Shown here: one piece after another, positions 1 through 4,995 of the stretch | Layout of the letters: each line of letters starts with the position of its first letter | How positions within the stretch are numbered: position 1 is the first letter of the stretch | From: Candidatus Woesearchaeota archaeon | GTDB lineage: Archaea > Nanoarchaeota > Nanoarchaeia > UBA10117 > ARS21 | NCBI GenBank assembly: GCA_002686215.1 | Contig: NZAU01000116.1 | Location: 2,594 to 8,265, forward strand | Length of the DNA stretch: 5,672 nt | Direction of reading: 5' to 3' | Position numbers and translations under genes: made by a program | Notes under the pieces: model-generated | What the model was told of the DNA's origin: nothing | Databases searched by the model: none | Seen by the model: only the letters and a program-made list of their open reading frames with translations

Positions 1-894
1 ATAGAAGAACCTGATAATAAAACATTTGATTCATGTTTAAATATTATTTCAAGTCATACAAATATGACAAGTGTACCTGGTAAAAATTTAAGATTAGCAG
101 TTAAAGAAAAAAATACTGGCAAATGGGTAGGTTTTATTAGACTTGCCTCACCTGTAATTAATATGAAACCTAGAAATGAATTGTTAGGAAATGTTCCTGA
201 ATTATCATCATTTAATAAAACATCAATCATGGGTTTTGTTATTGTGCCTACTCAACCATTTGGTTTTAATTATCTAGGTGGTAAATTATTAGCTGCCTTA
301 TGTTGCAGTCATTATGTTAGAGAAAGAATGAATCAAAAATATGATATGAATTTAGTTTATTTTGAAACAACAAGTTTGTATGGTAGTAGTAAGTCATCAA
401 GTCAATATGATGGTATGAAACCTATTTTAAAAAATAGAGGTTTAAGTGATAGTGATTTTACACCACTAATGCATGGCGAACCTTGGAAAAGACTTGTTGA
501 TTATGTTGAAAGCAGAGTTGGTAATTTAATACCAAAAGACGCTTCAAGTAAAAAATTAAAACTAACAACAGCAATACAAGGATTGATAAAAAGGTCCTTA
601 GACGGAACAGATTTAGATAACTTTAAAGATACCCTAGAAAATGCAAAAAAACTTACTGAAAGAAAAAGATATTATGTATCTAACTATGGTATTAGAAACT
701 ATATAGATATCGTAAATGGTAAAACTGATGAAATTATCAAAGAGGATAATTACGATAAATATGAAGTGGAAAATCTTATTAAGTGGTGGAAAAAGAAAGC
801 TACTAATAGATATAACAATCTAAAAACAGACAACAGGTTAAGAACAGAGCTTGAAGTCTGGACTAACTCAACCAACATTGACATTATAAGATAA
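1..894 (+). CDS. DUF4338 (DruA-like) family protein, 5' end missing
   Basis: The reading frame is open from base 1, so the gene begins left of the window. The ATG at 64 is only an internal methionine, and 21 codons precede it here. I see a resemblance, from memory of the family, to DUF4338, the domain of Druantia DruA. Numbering from the ATG at 64, a segment near residues 19-40 (KWVGFIRLASP, then KPRNELLG) matches the family's glycine/phenylalanine strand followed by an 'RD.fIGW'-like stretch. Residues 51-105 (hydrophobic 'FVIVP', a helix, then 'NLVYFETTSLYG') match the 'rFLILP...vLLETFvd' core. The C-terminal third is lysine-rich with a WWKKKA segment near residues 242-247. There is no signal peptide or membrane segment in the visible part. 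The family's biochemical activity is not settled. In a phage, possible roles include host takeover, counter-defence or DNA transactions; none is shown here. It ends 32 bases before uvsX, and its last codons contain the uvsX promoter. Confidence 0.6.
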   Translation: MEEPDNKTFDSCLNIISSHTNMTSVPGKNLRLAVKEKNTGKWVGFIRLASPVINMKPRNELLGNVPELSSFNKTSIMGFVIVPTQPFGFNYLGGKLLAALCCSHYVRERMNQKYDMNLVYFETTSLYGSSKSSSQYDGMKPILKNRGLSDSDFTPLMHGEPWKRLVDYVESRVGNLIPKDASSKKLKLTTAIQGLIKRSLDGTDLDNFKDTLENAKKLTERKRYYVSNYGIRNYIDIVNGKTDEIIKEDNYDKYEVENLIKWWKKKATNRYNNLKTDNRLRTELEVWTNSTNIDIIR

Positions 895-906
895 ATGGTA
901 TATACT
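878..906 (+). promoter_or_regulatory. Sigma70-type promoter for uvsX
   Basis: A perfect -35 hexamer TTGACA (878-883) is followed after exactly 17 bases by TATACT (901-906), five of six matches to the -10 consensus. The predicted start is near 913, giving a very short leader that still includes the ribosome-binding site at 916-919. The -35 box lies inside the final codons of the upstream gene. The same TTGACA-17 layout recurs before the genes at 3654 and 4996, which supports it being real. It would use the host RNA polymerase; phage modification is not excluded. Confidence 0.7.
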
Positions 907-915
907 CCAATCATT

Positions 916-922
916 GAGGTGA
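916..922 (+). promoter_or_regulatory. Ribosome-binding site of uvsX
   Basis: GAGGTGA lies at 916-922, with the GAGG core ending 7 bases before the ATG at 927. It fixes that ATG as the start of uvsX. Confidence 0.7.
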
Positions 923-926
923 AATT

Positions 927-1949
927 ATGAATGACTTTTTAAAAGATGTTATCAAAGAAACAGGTAACGAATATGCAAGTCTAGCTAGTGAAGGTGTTGT
1001 CGGTGGTGATGTAGAAAGTTTTATTGACACAGGTTCATATGCTTTCAACGCTTTACTATCAGGCAGTATCTATGGTGGTTTACCAGGCAGTAGAATTACA
1101 GCAATCGCTGGTGAAGCTGCAACAGGTAAAACATTTTTTGCATTAGGTATATGTAAACACTTTCTAGATAAAGACAAAGACGCTGGCGTGATTTACTTTG
1201 AATCAGAAAACGCCGTATCAAAAGATATGCTAGAAAAAAGAGGTATTGATTCTTCAAGAGTTGTAATCATGCCTGTAGCAACAGTTCAAGAATTTAGATT
1301 ACAAGCAATTAAAATTATTGACAAGTATCTAGAACAAGAAAAAGATAAAAGAAAACCTATTATGTTTGTATTAGATTCTTTAGGTATGTTATCAACAACA
1401 AAAGAAATGGAAGATACAGCAGAGGGTAAAGAAACTAGAGATATGACCAGAAGTCAAATTGTTAAATCAGCATTTAGAGTTTTAACATTAAAACTAGGTC
1501 AAGCAAAAGTACCAATGATAATGACCAATCATACTTATGATGTAATTGGTTCTATGTTCCCACAAAAAGAAATGGGTGGTGGTTCTGGTCTTAAATATGC
1601 AGCTTCAAGTATTGTCTATCTTGGCAAGAAAAAAGAAAAAGATGGTACAGAAGTTGTAGGTAATATTGTGCATTGTAAAAATTACAAGTCAAGAATTACA
1701 AAAGAAAATGCCATGGTAGATGTTAGACTAACTTATACAAAAGGTTTAGACCAACATTATGGTTTATTAGACCTTGCAGAAGAAGCTGGTATTTTTTCTA
1801 AAGTATCTACAAGATATGAATTACCAGATGGCAGTAAACAGTATGCAAAAACTATTAATAATGAACCTGAAAAATATTTTAAAAAAGAAATATTAGATAA
1901 GATTGATGAGTACACAAGAAAAAAATTCACCTACGGAACAGAAGAATAA
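927..1949 (+). CDS. uvsX: UvsX-like RecA-family recombinase
   Basis: This is the phage strand-exchange recombinase. It coats single-stranded DNA and drives homologous pairing for recombination-dependent replication and repair. The 340-residue protein carries Walker A GEAATGKT at residues 62-69. The YFESEN segment at 90-95 holds the likely catalytic glutamate. A Walker B strand ends in D150 (MFVLDS, 146-151). A TNHTYD segment near 200 is followed by a glycine-rich MGGGSG loop, which corresponds to the L2/DNA-binding region of UvsX. It is shorter than T4 UvsX (391 residues) but close to what I recall for marine T4-like phages. The gene has its own consensus promoter (878-906) and a GAGG ribosome-binding site. 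Its 3' end overlaps the next gene by 44 bases, and the gp41 helicase follows, the expected T4-like replication/recombination partner. Cellular RecA is a poorer fit because of the NHT/MGGG loop and the neighbours. Confidence 0.93.
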   Translation: MNDFLKDVIKETGNEYASLASEGVVGGDVESFIDTGSYAFNALLSGSIYGGLPGSRITAIAGEAATGKTFFALGICKHFLDKDKDAGVIYFESENAVSKDMLEKRGIDSSRVVIMPVATVQEFRLQAIKIIDKYLEQEKDKRKPIMFVLDSLGMLSTTKEMEDTAEGKETRDMTRSQIVKSAFRVLTLKLGQAKVPMIMTNHTYDVIGSMFPQKEMGGGSGLKYAASSIVYLGKKKEKDGTEVVGNIVHCKNYKSRITKENAMVDVRLTYTKGLDQHYGLLDLAEEAGIFSKVSTRYELPDGSKQYAKTINNEPEKYFKKEILDKIDEYTRKKFTYGTEE

Positions 1950-2241
1950 AAGATATGTCTTTGCACAAAGACCTGATGATGACTATACTTGCATAAAGTT
2001 AGTTGAAGGTGATTATAAAGACATAATTTTTAAATACGGCAATGTAGGTTTTAAACCAGTAGAAGATGATGAAAAAATGTCAGTCATATTTGACTACAAT
2101 GTTTTAAAAAATCCTAATGATGTTGATTATGATACACAAGAGTTTATAGATTATATTGGTGATATATTGATAGAGTTAGTAGAAGAACAATTAGCCACAG
2201 GTAAAATGGACTTCTTAAAGTTTGAGGATGTAAATGAGTGA
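1906..2241 (+). CDS. Small acidic protein of unknown function between uvsX and gp41
   Basis: This is a 111-residue protein I cannot assign to a function. I chose the ATG at 1906 over the TTG one codon earlier. No later in-frame methionine comes before residue 58, so the 44-base overlap with uvsX is probably real. No strong ribosome-binding site precedes it, which suggests translational coupling to uvsX. The first 16 residues are polar and lysine-rich. The remainder is notably acidic, with clusters such as PDDDY and VEDDEK, a VIFDYNVL strand and an [13 protein letters not shown] helix near the C-terminus. There is no signal peptide, membrane segment or metal motif. It ends 8 bases inside the gp41 gene. 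I recall small unassigned genes at this position in T4-like marine phages, which suggests a replication or recombination accessory protein, but that is inference. Confidence 0.8.
   Translation: MSTQEKNSPTEQKNKRYVFAQRPDDDYTCIKLVEGDYKDIIFKYGNVGFKPVEDDEKMSVIFDYNVLKNPNDVDYDTQEFIDYIGDILIELVEEQLATGKMDFLKFEDVNE
2224..2227 (+). promoter_or_regulatory. Ribosome-binding site of the gp41-like gene
   Basis: GAGG sits 6 bases before the ATG at 2234 and inside the last codons of the preceding gene. It decides the helicase start and indicates coupled translation across the 8-base overlap. Confidence 0.6.
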
Positions 2242-3607
2242 AAGATTAGAAAAAATTATACTAAGTAATTTATTTTATAATGAAGAATATACTAGAAAGG
2301 TTTTACCTTTTCTACAAGAAGAATTTTTTGCTAATAGATTTGAAACTATCTTGTTTCAAGAAATCAATAGTTTTGTAAACAAGTATAAAAACTTACCTAC
2401 AAAAGAAACAATACTTGTAGAATTAAATCAAAGAAAAGATATCAACGAAGATGAAATTACCGAAGTTAAAAAGTTAGTTCATGGTATTGAAAAGAAAGAA
2501 GTTGAAACTCAATGGTTATATGATACAACAGAAAAGTTTTGTAAAGACCGTGCAGTTCATAATGCTGTTCTAAAAGGTATTCAGATACTAGATGGCAAAG
2601 ATAAGAAACAAAATCCAGAGGCAATACCTTCTATCTTATCAGAAGCTCTTGCTGTATCTTTTGACCAACATATTGGTCACGATTATGTAGATGACGCTGA
2701 AGCTAGATTTGAGTTCTATCATAAAAGAGAAAAAAGATTTAAATTTGATTTAGAATATTTTAATAAGATTACAAAAGGCGGTGTGCCAAGTAAAACCTTA
2801 AACATTGCACTTGCAGGTACAGGTGTTGGTAAATCATTGTTTATGTGTCATTGTGCCTCTCATTGGTTGACCGAAGGTAAAAATGTATTGTATATAACAT
2901 TAGAAATGGCAGAAGAAAGAATTGCAGAAAGAGTTGACGCTAATTTATTTGATGTTACCATAGATGATTTACACGCCATGCCTAAACAGTTATATGATAA
3001 TAAAATGGATAAACTAAAAAACAAAACTTTAGGTCAATTAATTATCAAAGAATATCCTACAGCGTCTGCTCATAGTGGTCATTTTAGAGCATTACTAAAC
3101 GAATTGTCATTAAAGAAAACATTTAAACCTGATGTCGTATTCATAGATTACCTCAATATCTGTGCGAGTAGCAGATTTAAAGGTGGAAATATCTCATCAT
3201 ATTTTTACATCAAAGCAATAGCGGAAGAGTTACGAGGCCTGGCTGTTGAATTTGATGTGCCGATATTTTCTGCTACTCAAACGACCAGGTCAGGTTTTGT
3301 ATCAACAGATATAGGTCTTGAAGATACATCTGAAAGTTTTGGTTTGCCAGCAACGGCAGACTTTATGTTTGCTATAATGACTAACTCAGACCTAGACGCT
3401 TTAGGTCAATTTAAAGTTAAACAATTAAAGAATAGATTTGGTGACCCTGCTATAAATCGTGCATTTATGATAGGTGTTGACCGTTCTAAAATGAGATTGT
3501 TTGATGTAGACGCCTCAGCTCAAAACATTGTTGATAGTAATCAATCAGCAGAACCACAAGAAACGCCTGAACAGGCATACGAAAAATTCTCAGATTTTAA
3601 ACTATAA
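2234..3607 (+). CDS. gp41: gp41-like replicative DNA helicase (DnaB family)
   Basis: This hexameric helicase unwinds duplex DNA ahead of the phage replisome and, by analogy with T4, recruits a separate primase. The 457-residue length is near T4 gp41 (475). Residues 1-150 form a helical N-terminal domain. The RecA-like ATPase core follows: Walker A AGTGVGKS at 194-201, the H1a-type LEMAEERIAERV segment at 223-234 with the catalytic glutamate E224, Walker B VVFIDY at 301-306 with D305, the H3/H4 segment FSATQTTR at 345-352, and KQLKNRFG at 397-403 with the probable arginine finger R401. The last 30 residues are acidic and glutamine-rich, a likely flexible tail. There is no primase or zinc domain, as expected for the gp41 lineage rather than T7 gp4. 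The start overlaps the preceding gene by 8 bases. It is the last gene of the uvsX unit before a promoter-bearing spacer. Confidence 0.93.
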   Translation: MSERLEKIILSNLFYNEEYTRKVLPFLQEEFFANRFETILFQEINSFVNKYKNLPTKETILVELNQRKDINEDEITEVKKLVHGIEKKEVETQWLYDTTEKFCKDRAVHNAVLKGIQILDGKDKKQNPEAIPSILSEALAVSFDQHIGHDYVDDAEARFEFYHKREKRFKFDLEYFNKITKGGVPSKTLNIALAGTGVGKSLFMCHCASHWLTEGKNVLYITLEMAEERIAERVDANLFDVTIDDLHAMPKQLYDNKMDKLKNKTLGQLIIKEYPTASAHSGHFRALLNELSLKKTFKPDVVFIDYLNICASSRFKGGNISSYFYIKAIAEELRGLAVEFDVPIFSATQTTRSGFVSTDIGLEDTSESFGLPATADFMFAIMTNSDLDALGQFKVKQLKNRFGDPAINRAFMIGVDRSKMRLFDVDASAQNIVDSNQSAEPQETPEQAYEKFSDFKL

Positions 3608-3614
3608 AAAAAGC

Positions 3615-3643
3615 TTGACATAGGTTTTCCTTTCCTTTAATAT
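3615..3643 (+). promoter_or_regulatory. Sigma70-type promoter before the 382-residue gene
   Basis: A perfect TTGACA (3615-3620) is followed after 17 bases by TAATAT (3638-3643), four of six matches to the -10 consensus. A better hexamer, TATAAA (3641-3646), sits at a less usual 20-base spacing. The predicted start near 3650 falls only a few bases before the ATG at 3654. The site overlaps the late-promoter box described separately. Confidence 0.45.
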
Positions 3644-3648
3644 AAATA
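3641..3648 (+). promoter_or_regulatory. T4-type late promoter box TATAAATA
   Basis: An exact match to the T4 late-promoter consensus TATAAATA lies in the only non-coding gap between gp41 and the next gene. In T4 this box is read by the late sigma factor gp55 with gp33 and the sliding clamp, and transcription begins about six bases downstream. That would place the start at or next to the A of the ATG at 3654, making a leaderless message. A short A+T box in A+T-rich DNA can arise by chance, but its position and perfect match favour function. Confidence 0.55.
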
Positions 3649-3653
3649 GTATC

Positions 3654-4802
3654 ATGGCTACAGCAAAAGATACTAAAATGCAAGAAAATGGTTCTAGGCT
3701 ATTTTTTGAAGGTTTTATAGAAAAAGGAAAAGAACCAACAATAGGTTTCATAGAAAAGAATGCCTATCCCGATATGCCAGCAATGTGGTATCAACACTAT
3801 CAATTACAAGCAAAAGCACTAAAAAAATATCTAGGTAATAATAGAGGATACACATATAGTAGAGATGAAGGTATCATGCCATTTATTGAAAAACTAGCTG
3901 CACAAAAAATGGGCGTGTCTACAAAAGACAGGTGGAATCCTATGGATATAATAATGGTAAAAAAAGATAAGGAGTCCAAAATAAGAAGCAAAATTAAAGA
4001 TATTTCGGACCGCCCACTTCCAAAAGATGAAAAATTAATTCTATTGAATCAGTACATGGCAGATTTATTAACTAAAAAAGATATGATACCCATATCATTA
4101 AAAGCTCTTGCAAAATCAGCTAAAGAGGCAAAACTTGAAGAAGCAAATATGGGGGCAAATAAAACAATAAAATATAGATTAAAACCAGGAACTCTAAAAT
4201 GTGATTTAGATATGACAAATCCTCCTCTTTTTGATACAGGAGAATTTTCATTCGGAATGTTTGCTAATAATGACCAAATTCGTGTACAAGTAAGAAGTTT
4301 TAGATATAGTAAACCAACAACAAAACCTCAAACGGATTTGACACCTCAAGGTGGTGGTGCAAAACTAAGCAAAGCTTCAACAGCTGCGATAGACCCATTT
4401 TTAGCAAAATTAGGATTACAAGCACCACCCTCAATTGTGCAAGACCCAATGATAAGTATTAATGGCCATTTTAGTAAAGCACAAATAAAATTTTGGGTAG
4501 ACTTTTTCAATCAAATTAAAGACTATAAAATAGATGGTGAAAAAGTAGATTATGATTTTCCATTTGAGTTGGGTAATAAAAAATCTAGTTTTGAAAAAAA
4601 CTTAAAATACGGATTAAAAAATTGTGGTAAAGACCCAAACGCTTTAGGAAGAATCACATCTAAATTATTTACTTTAAGATACATTGAAATTTATTATAAA
4701 ATTTCACAGAAGAAAAAATTTAAAGAATGGCTAGAAACATTATACCTTGGAGCTAAAAAAGAATTTAGCGATTTAAACGGACCTTTCATAAAGATATTTT
4801 AG
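3654..4802 (+). CDS. Conserved-looking phage protein of unknown function, possible late/virion protein
   Basis: This is a 382-residue protein I cannot name. The first 60 residues contain GSRLFFEGF and an aromatic patch around MWYQHYQ. A DRWNPMDI segment at 92-99, followed by a basic linker, a LNQYMADLL helix (131-139) and DMIPISLKALAK (143-154), makes a pattern I recall from other unassigned phage proteins ('WNPaDiW ... iGvSLKk'). The middle has a beta-rich NDQIRVQVRSFRY stretch (206-218), then a flexible proline, glycine and lysine linker (221-243). The C-terminal half is helical and lysine-rich and ends in GPFIKIF. There is no signal peptide or membrane segment. The ATG at 3654 has no ribosome-binding site. 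The next in-frame ATG, at 3678, lacks one too. The late-promoter box upstream suggests late expression, so a structural or DNA-packaging-associated role is possible but not shown. Confidence 0.82.
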   Translation: MATAKDTKMQENGSRLFFEGFIEKGKEPTIGFIEKNAYPDMPAMWYQHYQLQAKALKKYLGNNRGYTYSRDEGIMPFIEKLAAQKMGVSTKDRWNPMDIIMVKKDKESKIRSKIKDISDRPLPKDEKLILLNQYMADLLTKKDMIPISLKALAKSAKEAKLEEANMGANKTIKYRLKPGTLKCDLDMTNPPLFDTGEFSFGMFANNDQIRVQVRSFRYSKPTTKPQTDLTPQGGGAKLSKASTAAIDPFLAKLGLQAPPSIVQDPMISINGHFSKAQIKFWVDFFNQIKDYKIDGEKVDYDFPFELGNKKSSFEKNLKYGLKNCGKDPNALGRITSKLFTLRYIEIYYKISQKKKFKEWLETLYLGAKKEFSDLNGPFIKIF

Positions 4803-4848
4803 TATCCACTAATAAACTAACATATTGTTTTTATTTAAAAAAATTCAG

Positions 4849-4878
4849 TTTATACATTCCTAAAATACTAAATATAAT
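4849..4878 (+). promoter_or_regulatory. Candidate upstream promoter (P1) of the alkB-like gene
   Basis: A perfect -10 hexamer TATAAT at 4873-4878 is preceded after 18 bases by TTTATA (4849-4854), four of six matches to the -35 consensus. Initiation would be near 4885, inside the first TTCTAGAA palindrome. A transcript from here would carry an untranslated leader of about 110 bases containing the nested inverted repeats. The region is A+T-rich, so the weak -35 lowers confidence. Confidence 0.4.
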
Positions 4879-4883
4879 CAGAC

Positions 4884-4891
4884 TTCTAGAA
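4884..4891. repeat. Palindrome TTCTAGAA, copy 1
   Basis: This 8-base perfect palindrome is repeated identically at 4958-4965. It starts six bases after the P1 -10 box and so overlaps the predicted P1 start. It could be a protein-binding half of a regulatory pair, or one arm of the closing stem of a leader RNA, since the two copies are mutually complementary. Confidence 0.6.
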
Positions 4892-4929
4892 AAGGCGTTT
4901 ATCGTCCCTGGCTGAACAATGAATCACCA

Positions 4930-4958
4930 TTGACAATCAGTCTTCCTTACGATACAAT
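4930..4958 (+). promoter_or_regulatory. Sigma70-type promoter (P2) for the alkB-like gene
   Basis: A perfect TTGACA (4930-4935) is followed after exactly 17 bases by TACAAT (4953-4958), five of six matches to the -10 consensus. Initiation near 4965 would leave a leader of about 30 bases containing the AGGAGG site. Its layout is the same as the uvsX promoter, and it is the best promoter candidate for this gene. The last -10 base is also the first base of the second TTCTAGAA palindrome. Confidence 0.7.
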
Positions 4959-4965
4959 TCTAGAA
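4958..4965. repeat. Palindrome TTCTAGAA, copy 2
   Basis: This is identical to the copy at 4884-4891. It overlaps the end of the P2 -10 box and the predicted P2 start. A bound protein here would block P2, so it is a plausible operator. It could equally be the 3' arm of the leader RNA stem. Confidence 0.6.
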
Positions 4966-4980
4966 TGTAACCATTTTGAT

Positions 4981-4986
4981 AGGAGG
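4981..4986 (+). promoter_or_regulatory. Perfect Shine-Dalgarno of the alkB-like gene
   Basis: AGGAGG lies 9 bases before the ATG at 4996 and is the strongest ribosome-binding site in the window. The replication genes have at most GAGG, and the gene at 3654 has none. It fixes the start codon and suggests high translation. Confidence 0.85.
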
Positions 4987-4995
4987 AAAAATCAA

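Larger units (their letters stand above)
4884..4965 (+). other. Nested inverted repeats: possible structured leader RNA before alkB
   Basis: Four complementary pairs are nested in register. The outermost is TTCTAGAA 4884-4891 with 4958-4965. Next, 4900-4905 pairs with 4949-4954 (six pairs, extendable by two across a one-base bulge). GGCTGA 4910-4915 pairs with TCAGTC 4937-4942, including one G-U pair. The innermost is CAATG 4917-4921 with CATTG 4928-4932, closing a six-base loop. No poly-U run follows, so this is not an intrinsic terminator. It does not fold as a tRNA cloverleaf, and I do not recognise a known riboswitch class. The fold exists only in transcripts starting upstream (P1); the TTGACA promoter P2 lies inside it. 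Confidence 0.45.

Noticed and set aside
64..66. ATG at 64 as the true start of the first gene
   Set aside because: The frame is open to base 1 with protein-like sequence and there is no ribosome-binding site before 64, so the gene most likely begins outside the window.
1024..1052. TTGACA inside uvsX (1024-1029; another at 1318-1323)
   Set aside because: No acceptable -10 hexamer lies 16-18 bases downstream of either, and no gene starts nearby; these are chance matches within coding sequence.
3800..3991. 63-codon open frame on the minus strand
   Set aside because: It lies wholly inside the convincing + strand gene at 3654-4802. Its protein has no recognisable motif and looks like a shadow of that gene.
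4812..4853. Possible terminator after the 382-residue gene (ATAAACT 4812-4818 with AGTTTAT 4847-4853)
   Set aside because: The stem is only seven A/T-rich pairs around a 28-base loop, and no T-run follows it. It also runs into the P1 -35 region. I see no convincing terminator in 4803-4872.
4881..4970. tRNA gene in the alkB leader, prompted by the ~82-base structured stretch
   Set aside because: The helices nest into one long hairpin rather than a cloverleaf, and no T-arm signature or anticodon arm is present.
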